In this document: positions 54,503-63,400 of the stretch, in pieces
How positions within the stretch are numbered: position 1 is the first letter of the stretch
Layout of the letters: the number at the start of each line of letters is the position of its first letter
The notes under the pieces: model-generated
Databases searched by the model: none
The model's input: the letters and a program-made list of their open reading frames with translations, nothing else
Told to the model about the DNA's origin: nothing
Made by a program: the position numbers and the translations under genes
Assembly (NCBI RefSeq): GCF_003346515.1
Contig: NZ_QQNA01000006.1
Span: forward strand, 1 to 64,000
Direction of reading: 5' to 3'
Length of the DNA: 64,000 nucleotides
Source: Streptomyces corynorhini
GTDB taxonomy: Bacteria; Actinomycetota; Actinomycetes; Streptomycetales; Streptomycetaceae

Positions 54503-55219
54503 ATGGACAACTCTAGCGGCGTCGGCGTTCTCGACAAGGCTGCTCTGGTACTGAGCGCCCTGGAGTCCGGTCCGGCCACCCTCGCCGGGCTGGTCGCGGC
54601 GACCGGGCTCGCACGGCCCACGGCCCACCGACTGGCCGTGGCACTGGAACACCACCGACTGGTGGCGAGGGACATGCAGGGCCGGTTCATCCTCGGTCCG
54701 CGGCTGGCCGAGCTGGCCGCCGCGGCCGGTGAGGACCGCCTGCTGGCCACGGCCGGACCCGTACTCACGCATCTGCGGGACCTGACCGGCGAGAGCGCGC
54801 AGCTCTATCGCCGCCAGGGCGAGATGCGGATATGTGTGGCGGCGGCGGAGCGGCTCTCCGGACTGCGGGACACCGTGCCGGTGGGCTCGACGCTCACCAT
54901 GAAAGCCGGTTCCTCGGCCCAGATCCTGATGGCCTGGGAGGAGCCGGAGCGGCTGCACCGGGGCCTTCAGGGCGCCCGTTTCACCGCGACGGCGCTCTCG
55001 GGCGTACGGCGCAGGGGCTGGGCCCAGTCGATCGGCGAGCGGGAGCCGGGGGTGGCCTCGGTCTCGGCGCCGGTGCGCGGCCCGTCGAACCGGGTGGTCG
55101 CCGCGGTCTCGGTCTCAGGACCGATCGAGCGACTCAGCCGGCACCCGGGCCGTATGCACGCACAGGCGGTGATCGACGCGGCGGGGCGGCTGAGCGAGGC
55201 CCTGCGCCGCACGAGCTGA
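54503..55219 (+). CDS. ndgR: IclR-family regulator NdgR
   Basis: 238 residues from the ATG at 54503. The N-terminal winged helix (LDKAALVLSALESGPATLAGLVAATGLARPTAHRLAVALEHHRLVAR, ~10-60) is followed by the IclR effector domain (LRDLTGESAQLYRRQGEMRICVAAAERLSGLRDTVPVGSTL, SVSAPVRGPSNRVVAAVSVSGPIERL). In S. coelicolor NdgR binds the leuC and other amino-acid promoters. The divergent arrangement with leuCD is conserved in actinobacteria. Confidence 0.93.
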   Translation: MDNSSGVGVLDKAALVLSALESGPATLAGLVAATGLARPTAHRLAVALEHHRLVARDMQGRFILGPRLAELAAAAGEDRLLATAGPVLTHLRDLTGESAQLYRRQGEMRICVAAAERLSGLRDTVPVGSTLTMKAGSSAQILMAWEEPERLHRGLQGARFTATALSGVRRRGWAQSIGEREPGVASVSAPVRGPSNRVVAAVSVSGPIERLSRHPGRMHAQAVIDAAGRLSEALRRTS

Positions 55220-55277
55220 GCCGCCGCCCAGCACGGACACCGGAAGGCCGCTCCAGCGCCGCAGCGGCCACCCCGGA

Positions 55278-55766
55278 TCACCCCCGTGCGGCGAGCCGCT
55301 CGGCGGCGCTCTCCCCGCGTCGGCCCACCGGGACCACGCCGGTGGCCTTCCCGAGACCGAACTCCGGCATGTCGACGTAGACGTTCTCGTAGGACCCCGC
55401 CGGTACGGCGTAGGTCTCGTGCCAGAACCCCACCCCGCCGTGCGCCTCCCGCAGCCTGCGGTTGAAGGCCGCCCAGGCCGGGCGGTGCGCCCCGTCGGCG
55501 GCCGACGCGTAGGCCAGCAGTCTCTCCTTCGAGTCCCAGTACTGGACGACGTAGATCAGCCGGGGCCCGCCGATCAGTGTGCGCGCCCCGATCAGGCCGC
55601 TGCCCTCCTCCCGCGACAGCTCCTTGAGCATGCGCGGCATCGCCCTGGCCACCGGCCACCAGTCGCGCGGCGCGCGGAACTTGTTGATACGCATCCCGAT
55701 GAGGAAGACGGTCACCTCCCCGTCCGCGCGTGCGGTCATCCGCCCCTTGATCGGCTTCTCGGGCAT
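55278..55766 (-). CDS. DUF4188 (monooxygenase-like) family protein
   Basis: 162 residues from the ATG at 55766 (AAGGGGA 6 bases upstream). RMTARADGEVTVFLIGMRINKFRAPRDWWPVARAMPRMLKEL, then LIGARTLIGGPRLIYVVQYWDSKERLLAYA, HRPAWAAFNRRLREAHGGVGFWHETYAVPAGSYENVYVDMP. The family has a dimeric alpha/beta (ferredoxin-like) fold and is often called monooxygenase, with little direct evidence. It is divergent from a MerR-family gene, sharing a compact operator region (55800-55831); the pair likely forms a regulator-target unit. Confidence 0.85.
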   Translation of the reverse strand: MPEKPIKGRMTARADGEVTVFLIGMRINKFRAPRDWWPVARAMPRMLKELSREEGSGLIGARTLIGGPRLIYVVQYWDSKERLLAYASAADGAHRPAWAAFNRRLREAHGGVGFWHETYAVPAGSYENVYVDMPEFGLGKATGVVPVGRRGESAAERLAARG

Positions 55767-55799
55767 ACCGGTCCCCTTCGTCGTGATGTCACCCACACA

Positions 55800-55831
55800 T
55801 TGGATAGCTCCACTATCCATGCTTGGATAGT
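55800..55831. promoter_or_regulatory. Interleaved palindromes between the DUF4188 and MerR genes
   Basis: TTGGATAG (55800-55807), then ACTATCCA (55812-55819), then TTGGATAGT (55823-55831). The first two half-sites form a palindrome with a short spacer; the second and third form ACTATCCA-TGCT-TGGATAGT, 8 perfect bases per arm. It lies 34 bases before the DUF4188 start and 29 bases before the MerR-family start, as expected for one operator serving both. Confidence 0.8.
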
Positions 55832-55859
55832 GACACTCTCCAGGGAAAGGTGCAAGCAC

Positions 55860-56522
55860 GTGCGCATGGCGGAGCTGAGTGAACGCAGTGGGGTGGCCAC
55901 CGCCACGATCAAGTACTACCTGCGCGAGGGGCTGTTGCGGCCGGGCCGCCGGGTGAGCGCCACCCAGGCCGAGTACGACGAGGACCACCTGCGGCGGCTG
56001 CGGCTGGTGCGGGCGCTGATCCAGGTGGGCCGGATGCCGGTGGCCACGGCGCGTGAGGTGCTGGTGGCGGTGGAGGACGAGTCGCTCGACCGCCACAAGC
56101 GCATCGGGGCGGCGGTCTGGGCGCTGCCGCACGGCTCGCCCGGCCCGGCGGGGGACGGCGAGGGCCCCGACGAGGTGCGGGAGGAGGCGACGCGGGCCGT
56201 GGACGAGGCGCTGGAGCGGATCGGCTGGACGTTCAGCCGTGCGGAGGGCGACAGCTCTCCCGCGTACCGCATGCTGGTGGACGCGGTGGCGGGGCTGTCG
56301 CGGACGGGCTATCCGTGCGCGCCGGCGGATCTGCTGGCGTACGCGCGCTCGGCCGCCGACCTGGGCGCGGTCGATCTGGACATGGTGGAGCGGTACGAGC
56401 CGGGCGCCGGCCAGGTGGAGGCGGCGGTGGCGCTGACGGTGCTGTACGAGCCGGTCCTGCTGGGCCTGCGTCGACTGGCGGAGGCGGAGGAGTCCAACAG
56501 GCGCTTCGGCGGCGGCGGTTGA
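55860..56522 (+). CDS. MerR-family transcriptional regulator
   Basis: 220 residues from the GTG at 55860 (GGAAAGG 9 bases upstream; the ATG at 55866 is too distant from it). RMAELSERSGVATATIKYYLREGLLRPG is the MerR winged helix; ATQAEYDEDHLRRLRLVRALIQVGRMPVATAREVL is the family's second part. The C-terminal ~120 residues are helical, of the type often found in such actinobacterial regulators, without metal-binding Cys residues. It probably controls the divergent DUF4188 gene and itself via the palindromes at 55800-55831; the signal is unknown. Confidence 0.87.
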   Translation: MRMAELSERSGVATATIKYYLREGLLRPGRRVSATQAEYDEDHLRRLRLVRALIQVGRMPVATAREVLVAVEDESLDRHKRIGAAVWALPHGSPGPAGDGEGPDEVREEATRAVDEALERIGWTFSRAEGDSSPAYRMLVDAVAGLSRTGYPCAPADLLAYARSAADLGAVDLDMVERYEPGAGQVEAAVALTVLYEPVLLGLRRLAEAEESNRRFGGGG

Positions 56523-56543
56523 GGGCGGGCGGGCCGCTGGACA

Positions 56544-56587
56544 GACGAGAGAGGCCCTCCCCCGGGTGGGGAAGGGCCTCTCTCGTC
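56544..56587. terminator. Bidirectional terminator between MerR gene and tRNA cluster
   Basis: GACGAGAGAGGCCCT (56544-56558) plus CCCC pairs with GGGG and AGGGCCTCTCTCGTC (56573-56587), one unpaired A. It lies 21 bases after the MerR stop and 9 bases beyond the last tRNA on the minus strand. Confidence 0.9.
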
Positions 56588-56596
56588 GTTCTTCTG

Positions 56597-56669
56597 TACC
56601 CCCGACCGGATTCGAACCGGCGCTACTGCCGTGAGAGGGCAGCGTGCTAGGCCGCTACACAACGGGGGC
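56597..56669 (-). tRNA. tRNA-Glu (CTC), distal copy
   Basis: 73 bases on the minus strand, acceptor GCCCCCG...CGGGGGT plus discriminator A, T-loop GGTTCGAATCC, anticodon CTC in the loop CCTCTCA. No CCA is encoded. Same sequence as the other two Glu copies. It follows tRNA-Gln by a 18-base spacer and precedes the terminator. Confidence 0.97.
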
Positions 56670-56687
56670 GTTGCAGAAACATCTGCG

Positions 56688-56759
56688 CTGGGCTACCAGG
56701 ACTCGAACCTAGAACAACGGAACCAGAAACCGCCGTGTTGCCAATTACACCATAGCCCA
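56688..56759 (-). tRNA. tRNA-Gln (CTG), distal copy
   Basis: 72 bases on the minus strand: acceptor TGGGCTA...TAGCCCA plus G, T-loop GGTTCGAGTCC, anticodon CTG in TTCTGGT. Differs from the other Gln copy at six positions (D-arm, anticodon stem, variable loop). Confidence 0.96.
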
Positions 56760-56776
56760 TGGGTTATTCAGTCCAG

Positions 56777-56849
56777 TACCCCCGACCGGATTCGAACCGG
56801 CGCTACTGCCGTGAGAGGGCAGCGTGCTAGGCCGCTACACAACGGGGGC
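56777..56849 (-). tRNA. tRNA-Glu (CTC), middle copy
   Basis: 73 bases on the minus strand, identical to the other two Glu copies; anticodon CTC. It follows the first Glu copy by 61 bases. Confidence 0.97.
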
Positions 56850-56910
56850 CCTAGCGATCCTGCATCAACGTATCCGGGTGCGACCCGAGGACGTCGGAGA
56901 GAAGGATCTG

Positions 56911-56983
56911 TACCCCCGACCGGATTCGAACCGGCGCTACTGCCGTGAGAGGGCAGCGTGCTAGGCCGCTACACAACGGGGGC
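56911..56983 (-). tRNA. tRNA-Glu (CTC), promoter-proximal copy
   Basis: 73 bases on the minus strand, anticodon CTC. It follows tRNA-Gln by an 18-base spacer identical to that between the distal Gln-Glu pair, indicating duplication of a Gln-Glu unit. Confidence 0.97.
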
Positions 56984-57001
56984 GTTGCAGAAACATCTGC
57001 G

Positions 57002-57073
57002 CTGGGCTACCAGGACTCGAACCTAGACTAACGGAACCAGAAACCGTCGTGCTGCCAATTACACCATAGCCCA
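57002..57073 (-). tRNA. tRNA-Gln (CTG), promoter-proximal copy
   Basis: 72 bases on the minus strand, first of the cluster; anticodon CTG. Differs from the distal Gln copy at six positions while keeping acceptor and T arms. The start of the cluster lies 217 bases after gltX. Confidence 0.96.
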
Positions 57074-57138
57074 CCAAAACCGAACCCCTGCTGGGGCGCT
57101 GTTCCGGCTTGCGCTTCCCGGCCGGGCCTTTCGGCCTT

Positions 57139-57180
57139 CCCGGGCGGCGCAGGAAGAACATTACCTGATCGTGGACGGCG
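57139..57180 (-). promoter_or_regulatory. Possible promoter of the tRNA cluster
   Basis: The region between gltX and the first tRNA has, on the minus strand, TTGGAG then TAATGT with 17 bases between them, about 85 bases before tRNA-Gln. The match to consensus is moderate. A GC-rich hairpin (GGGAAGGCCGAAAGGCCCGG) follows it. Confidence 0.3.
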
Positions 57181-57289
57181 CTCCAAAACGAGTAAACATG
57201 CCTGCGTACGTGCGCTTCCGGGGCGACGGAAGGGGCGGGTCTCCCGCCCGGGAGCCCGCCCCTCGCGGCACGCGTTGCGCGTCAGGTCC

Positions 57290-58780
57290 TCACGCCGCGA
57301 GCCTGGCCAGCGCCGCGTCGATCCGGGACAGCGTGCGCTCGCGGCCCAGCAGTTCCAGGGACTCGAAGAGCGGCAGGCCGACCGTGCGGCCCGTGACCGA
57401 GACCCGGACCGGTGCCTGGGCCTTGCCGAGCTTGAGGCCGTGCTCCTCGCCGGCCGCCAGGACCGCGTTCTTGAGCGCCTCGGCGTGCCACTCGGCCGCG
57501 GCGATCTTCGTACGGGCGGTGGCCAGCAGCGCGTCGGCGCCCGGCTTCATGGCCTTGGCCCAGGACGCCTCGTCCGTCACCGGCTCGTCGAGGAAGAGGA
57601 AGTCGACGTTGGCGGTGATGTCGGAGAGGACCGTGACCCGGGTCTGGGCCAGCGGCGCCAGCTCCGCGAAGGCGGCGGCGTCGAAGGACTCCGGCGCCCA
57701 GGGCGCGTACGGGGCCTTCAGCCACGGGGCGCACGCCTCGATGAACGCGGCCGTGTCCAGCTGCCGGATGTGGTCGGCGTTGATCGCCTCGGCCTTCTTC
57801 AGGTCGAAGCGCGCCGGGTTGGCGTTGACGTCCGCGATGTCGAACGCGGCGGCCATCTCCTTCATGGAGAACAGGTCGCGGTCCGCCGAGAGCGACCAGC
57901 CCAGCAGGGAGAGGTAGTTGAGCAGCCCCTGCGGCAGGAAGCCGCGCTCCCGGTAGAGGTTGAGGGACGCCTGCGGGTCACGCTTGGAGAGCTTCTTGTT
58001 GCCCTCCCCCATGACGTACGGGAGGTGCCCGAACGCCGGGATGTCCTTGGCGACGCCCAGCTCGATCAGCCCCCGGTAGAGGGCGATCTGGCGCGGGGTG
58101 GAGGAGAGCAGGTCCTCGCCGCGCAGGACGTGGGTGATCTCCATCAGCGCGTCGTCGACCGGGTTGACGAGCGTGTAGAGGGGGGCGCCGTTGGCCCGGA
58201 CGATGCCGTAGTCCGGCACGTTCTCCGGGGTGAAGGTCAGCTCGCCGCGGACCAGGTCCGTGAAGGTGACCGGCTCGTCGGGCATCCGGAAGCGGACGAT
58301 GGAGGTGCGGCCCTCGGCCTCGTACGCCGCCTTCCGCTCGGCGCTCAGGTCGCGGCAGTGGCCGTCGTACCCGGAGGGCCGGCCGGCCGCGCGGGCGGCC
58401 TCGCGGCGCGCGTCCAGCTCCTCGGTGGTGCAGTAGCAGTGGTACGCGCGCCCGGCGGCGAGCAGCCGCTCGGCGACGTCGCGGTAGACGTCCATCCGCT
58501 GGGACTGCCGGTACGGCGCGTGCGGGCCGCCGACCTCGGGGCCCTCGTCCCAGTCGAGCCCGAGCCAGCGCAGCGAGTCGAGCAGCTGGCCGTACGACTC
58601 CTCGGAGTCGCGCGCCGCGTCGGTGTCCTCGATGCGCAGGACCAGGGTGCCGCCGTGGTGGCGGGCGAACGCCCAGTTGAACAGGGCGGTGCGGACCAGT
58701 CCCACATGGGGGTTGCCGGTCGGGGAGGGACAGAAACGGACCCGGACGGTGCTGTCCGTGCCGGAGTGTGCGCTAGCCAC
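57290..58780 (-). CDS. gltX: Glutamyl-tRNA synthetase
   Basis: 496 residues from a GTG with AGGGTG 7 bases upstream. Class I features: [22 protein letters not shown] (HIGH-type, here HVGL), [37 protein letters not shown], and [19 protein letters not shown] (KMSKS-type, here KLSKR). Actinobacteria lacking glutaminyl-tRNA synthetase use a non-discriminating GltX that also charges tRNA-Gln for GatCAB conversion. The gene is followed on the same strand by tRNA-Gln and tRNA-Glu genes. Its start overlaps the FAH-family stop by 8 bases. Confidence 0.96.
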   Translation of the reverse strand: MASAHSGTDSTVRVRFCPSPTGNPHVGLVRTALFNWAFARHHGGTLVLRIEDTDAARDSEESYGQLLDSLRWLGLDWDEGPEVGGPHAPYRQSQRMDVYRDVAERLLAAGRAYHCYCTTEELDARREAARAAGRPSGYDGHCRDLSAERKAAYEAEGRTSIVRFRMPDEPVTFTDLVRGELTFTPENVPDYGIVRANGAPLYTLVNPVDDALMEITHVLRGEDLLSSTPRQIALYRGLIELGVAKDIPAFGHLPYVMGEGNKKLSKRDPQASLNLYRERGFLPQGLLNYLSLLGWSLSADRDLFSMKEMAAAFDIADVNANPARFDLKKAEAINADHIRQLDTAAFIEACAPWLKAPYAPWAPESFDAAAFAELAPLAQTRVTVLSDITANVDFLFLDEPVTDEASWAKAMKPGADALLATARTKIAAAEWHAEALKNAVLAAGEEHGLKLGKAQAPVRVSVTGRTVGLPLFESLELLGRERTLSRIDAALARLAA

Positions 58781-59558
58781 GCTTGATCACCCTGTTGGTG
58801 AGAGTGCCGATGCCTTCGATGGTGACGGCGATCTCGTCGCCGACGCTGAGGGGGCCGACCCCGGCAGGGGTGCCCGTGAGGATGACGTCGCCCGGAAGGA
58901 GGGTCATGGCCTCGGTGATGTTGACGATGAGGTCCTCGACGGAGTTGACCATCTCGCTGGTACGGCCCAGCTGGCGCTGTTCGCCGTTGACCGTGCACTG
59001 GATGGTCACGTCGGAGGGGTCGAGTGCGGTCTCCACCCAGGGGCCGAGCGGGCACGAGGTGTCGAAGCCCTTCGCGCGGGCCCACTGCTTCTCGCTCTTC
59101 TGGGTGTCACGCGCGGTGACGTCGTTGGCGCAGGTGTAGCCGAAGATGACGTCCTTGACGCGCTCGCGCGGCACCTCGCGGCACATCCGGCCGATGACGA
59201 CGGCGAGTTCGGCCTCGTAACTGACGTCGTTCGAGAACGCCGGGTACTCGATCGCGTCGCCGGAGCCGATCACCGCGGTGGTGGGCTTGAAGAAGGCGAA
59301 CGGGGCGGGCGGGACCTCGTTGCCCAGCTCCGCCGCGTGTTCCCGGTAGTTCCGGGCGTAGCCCACGACCTTGTTGGGCAGTACGGGCGGAAGCAGCCGT
59401 ACCTTGCTCAGCGGGACCTTGGTCCCGGAGAGTTCGAAGTCCGAGTACGGAATGCCCTTGATGATGTCGAGGACGAGGCCGGCGGAGTCGCCGCTGCCTT
59501 CGCCCTCGACCGCGCCGAAGGCGACATTGCCGTCGATGGAGAATCTGGCGATGCGCAC
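58773..59558 (-). CDS. Fumarylacetoacetate hydrolase family protein
   Basis: 261 residues from a GTG at 59558. [18 protein letters not shown], then [56 protein letters not shown] (metal ligands E-x-E), [28 protein letters not shown] and [16 protein letters not shown]. This matches the FAH-type hydrolase/isomerase or oxaloacetate decarboxylase-like family; the substrate is not determined. It is directly upstream of gltX (8-base overlap), so they are coupled. Confidence 0.9.
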   Translation of the reverse strand: MRIARFSIDGNVAFGAVEGEGSGDSAGLVLDIIKGIPYSDFELSGTKVPLSKVRLLPPVLPNKVVGYARNYREHAAELGNEVPPAPFAFFKPTTAVIGSGDAIEYPAFSNDVSYEAELAVVIGRMCREVPRERVKDVIFGYTCANDVTARDTQKSEKQWARAKGFDTSCPLGPWVETALDPSDVTIQCTVNGEQRQLGRTSEMVNSVEDLIVNITEAMTLLPGDVILTGTPAGVGPLSVGDEIAVTIEGIGTLTNRVIKRG

Positions 59559-59745
59559 GGGATGCTGTCGCCCCTCACTTGCTCGCTGGTCCGGAGACTG
59601 ACGCTCCAGGCTAACGCGCGGCAGGGGGCCGTCTCGCGGTCCGCCGGGCGCCGTCGAGGGGCACGCCGAACGCCGGGTACTGAACGCCGGGTGCCACCCC
59701 CACGTATGAGTGCGCGCGGGGCGGGACCCGTGGAACCGGGTGGGC

Positions 59746-59922
59746 CTACTGGGCGGTGGGGGCGACCATGAGCGTGGTGCGGCGGGGGTTGGCGGTGCGG
59801 GTCGGCAGGGTGGCCGCATGTTCCGGGCGCTCCGCGGGTACCAGTTCTTCCGCGTCCTCGACGTGCGCCAGCGTGGTGCGGCGGGGGTTCGCGGTGGCTC
59901 GGAACATCATCGTCGTCTTCAT
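59746..59922 (-). CDS. Small peptide with duplicated TANPRRTTL motif
   Basis: 58 residues from the ATG at 59922 (AGGG about 11 bases upstream; an ATG at 59982 would add 20 residues with less typical codons). The motif TANPRRTTL occurs twice, near residues 10-18 and 43-51, in a 26-base DNA repeat with one mismatch. The part between is acidic (HVEDAEELVPAERPEHA). Third codon positions are almost all G or C, as in true genes here. I do not recognise a family. It has no signal peptide or Cys. It lies alone 187 bases after the FAH-family start and before the truncated kinase gene, on the opposite strand. Confidence 0.55.
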   Translation of the reverse strand: MKTTMMFRATANPRRTTLAHVEDAEELVPAERPEHAATLPTRTANPRRTTLMVAPTAQ

Positions 59923-60496
59923 CTGTGGTGTCAGACCCTGTCGGAGTACGGGCGCGGGAGCGCCGGTTGTCGGATATGCCATCCCTGTAAAGCGCCAGGC
60001 TAGACATCCCATTCCCCGTCACGGCCGGGATCCATGGGCGATCACCGTGTGAGTTTGCTCACGAATCGACGGACATTCGCCGCATTACGGGTGGTCGCAC
60101 GTGACCTTGGAAACGGACATTGCCTTACTGAACGGTGCATTCCGCTGTTGATCATGAGGACTGGGACACCCCCTACCCGTAAGCGGGTCGTCAATAAAAG
60201 TCCCTTTCCTCCGTGAACGCTTTCTACGGCTGGTGATCCGGCGCTCACGCCGTGTCATCCCCGTCACAGCCGTGCCCTCCGGCCTTGTTGGAGATCCTGC
60301 ACTGTGCTGGAATTCCCCCCACCGCCGCGGGTTTCAGGTCCGGCGCGCAAGGGCGCAACGCAGCGCCGAGCGGCGGCGGGGAAGGGGAGCAAGCGCCGGT
60401 CACTCACGACCACCATGGGGAGCGTTCTGCGCCCCACGACGCCGACACCGTTCTCCCGTTCGCGGGGGGACGCCTGGTCCAGAGGTTGCGACGCTA
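59923..60496. other. Intergenic region before the histidine kinase gene
   Basis: 574 bases between the small peptide gene (minus) and the kinase gene (plus). It includes a short palindrome GTGAG-TTTG-CTCAC at 60049-60062, an AT-richer part (60060-60240) likely to hold promoters, and no supported gene. A weak AGAGG lies before the kinase GTG. Confidence 0.5.
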
Positions 60497-63400
60497 GTGC
60501 AGGGACGTTTCAAGAGGGATAGCAGCGCTGCGGCGGAGCAGGAGCCCCGCAGCGGAACCGACCGCGGCTCCTCGCCCCAGCACACCCAGAACCCGGGCCC
60601 GGCGCCCTCGGGCGACAGCGGCGGCCGAGGCGGTCCTCCCGGCGCGGCGCCCGCGGGGCACGACGCCGCCGCCGACCAGCCCGGGGCGAAGGTCAAGGAC
60701 CCCACCGATCCCGGCTCGCGGGTAGCCCTGCGCAACTGGCGCATCAGCACCCGCCTGGTGGCGCTGCTGACCCTCCCGGTGGTCGCCGCGACCACACTGG
60801 GCGGCCTCCGTATCAACGACTCGTTGAACGAGATGCAGCAGCTGGAGCACATGCAGCTGCTCACCAAGATGACGAAGGAGGCGACCAACCTCGCGCAGGC
60901 CCTCCAGGCGGAGCGCGACGAGTCGGCCGGCCCCCTCACCAACGGCGCCACCGCCAAGGACTTCCGGGTCCAGGACCGCCGGACCAAGACCGACCGGGCG
61001 AAGAAGGGCTTCCTCGACACCACGGTCGACATCGGCAACACCGATGGCGACCAGGCGCTGGAGAGCATCCGCTCGAACGTCAACCAGATCGCCACCCAGG
61101 TCAACGGCATCAACGACATCCGCAAGGACGCGTACAACTCGGACGCGCACTCGCTGACCGTCGACGCGTACAGCGGACTGATCGACTCCCTGCTGAGCCT
61201 GTCCCAGGACATGGCCCAGGCGACCAGCAACCCGGACATGATCAAGCGGACCCGCGCGCTGGCCGCGTTCTCCTCCGCCAAGGAGTACGCGTCCATCCAG
61301 CGGGCCATCATCGCCGCCGCGCTGCCCGCCGACCCGAAGAACAAAGGCGAGATCAACGAGAACGACCGGCTGTACGGTCTGGCCGCCGCGAAGAAGGAGC
61401 GCAACGCGCTCACCTCCTTCCGCGCGCTGTACGAGGCCATGGGCGGCGACGCCGAGGCGCTGATGGCCCCGCTCAACGGCCAGGGCAGCCCCGAGATCCA
61501 GGCGTCGGAGAAGTACGCCGACCGGGTGCTCGACCGGCAGGACGGGCTCGCCTCGCAGCCCAACCGCTCGTACCTGGACTGGACCGACCAGGCGTCCACC
61601 CGCATCGCCGCGATGAAGAACATCGAGGCCACGCTGCTGGGCGAGATGGAGGCCAAGGCCCGCGAGCTGCGCGAGAGTTCACAGCGCGACGCGCTCATCA
61701 ACGGCGCCGTGATCCTCCTCGTGCTCGGTGTCTCGCTGGTCGGCGCCTTCGTGGTCGCCCGCTCCATGATCCGCTCGCTGCGGCGGCTGCAGGACACGGC
61801 GACCCGGGTCGCCCAGGACCGGCTGCCCGAGCTGGTCAAGCAGCTCTCCGACTCCGACCCGCAGGACGTCGACACCTCCGTCGAGTCGGTCGGTGTGCAC
61901 TCCAGGGACGAGATCGGAAAGGTCGCCTCGGCCTTCGACGACGTGCACCGCGAGGCGGTACGACTCGCCGCGGAGCAGGCCCTCCTGCGGGGCAACGTCA
62001 ACGCGATGTTCACCAACCTCTCGCGCCGCAGCCAGGGCCTCATCCAGCGTCAGCTCTCGCTCATCTCCGAACTGGAGTCCCGCGAGGCCGACCCGGACCA
62101 GCTGTCCTCCCTCTTCAAGCTCGACCACCTCGCGACCCGTATGCGCCGTAACGGCGAGAACCTCCTCGTCCTCGCGGGCGAGGAGCCGGGCCGCCGCTGG
62201 ACCAGGCCCGTACCGCTGGTCGACGTCCTGCGCGCCGCCGCCTCCGAGGTGGAGCAGTACGAGCGCATCGAACTGGCCCAGGTCCCCGCGACCGAGGTCG
62301 CCGGGCGCGTCGTCAACGACCTCGTACACCTGCTCGCCGAGCTGCTGGAGAACGCCACGTCGTTCTCCTCGCCGCAGACGAAGGTCCGGGTCACCGGCCA
62401 CGCGCTGCCGGACGGACGGGTGCTCGTGGAGATCCACGACACCGGCATCGGCCTGTCGCCCGAGGACCTCGCGGCGATCAACGAGCGGCTCGCCTCGCCG
62501 CCCACCGTGGACGTCTCGGTCTCGCGCCGCATGGGTCTGTTCGTGGTCGGCCGGCTGTCCCTGCGCCACGGCATCAGGATCCAGCTGCGCCCCTCCGACT
62601 CCGGCGGTACGACCGCGCTGGTCATGCTGCCGGTCGATGTCGCCCAGGGCGGCAAGAAGGGCCCGGTGGGCCGGCCGGGCCAGAACCCCGTACAGGCTCC
62701 CCCGGTCGGCGGCCAGCTGCCCGGCGGCGCCGGCGCGGCCGGGGCCGGCAGGCCCGGCCTCGGCGCGGCCCCCGGCGGGGCGCCCGCCCCCGGTCTGCTC
62801 GGCGCGGGCGCGCCGCGCGGCCAGGTCGGGCCGGGCGCGAGCCCGCGCGCGGCGCTGCCCGCCAGGGACGGCGGCACGCCGGGCGGACCGCAGGGCGGTC
62901 CGCAGGCGGGCCCCCCGCGCTCCGGCGGTCCCCAGGACCCGCAGCGCCAGGGCACCGGCCAGCAGCCCAGCGTCTTCGCCCAGAACGCCTTCGGTCCCCC
63001 GCCGCAGAACCGCGGCGGCCAGCCCCCCGCGCCCCAGGGCCAGGACCGTCAGGGCGGCCAGGGCGGCGGTCAGGGCGGGCAGAACGGACAGGGCGGGCAG
63101 AACGGCTTCAGCGGCCGTGCCCAGAACGCCTTCCAGCAGGGCGGCGCCCCCGGCGGCCGGCAGCTTCCGCCGCCCGGCGGCCCGCGCGCCGAGCTGCCTG
63201 AGGGCAACCCGCAGCCCAAGCGCCCGCAGACCACCAGCTGGGGCGCCGACCAGGCGTCGGGCGCGCAGCGCCCCTCGCCGGACGCCCCGCGCGGCCACGA
63301 GGAGCACGAGTCCACCGGCCAGTTCGCCCGCCCGACCGGCGAGCAGCAGGGCCCCGCCGCCACGGCGGAGTTCCCGCGCCCGGACTTCAACGCCCCGCGC

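Noticed and set aside
56597..57073. CRISPR-like array because of repeated ~73-base blocks
   Set aside because: The repeats are complete tRNA-Glu and tRNA-Gln genes with cloverleaf pairing, not short repeats with unique spacers.
57282..57734. Separate minus-strand gene inside gltX
   Set aside because: It is an alternative frame of the 3' half of gltX with no recognisable product.
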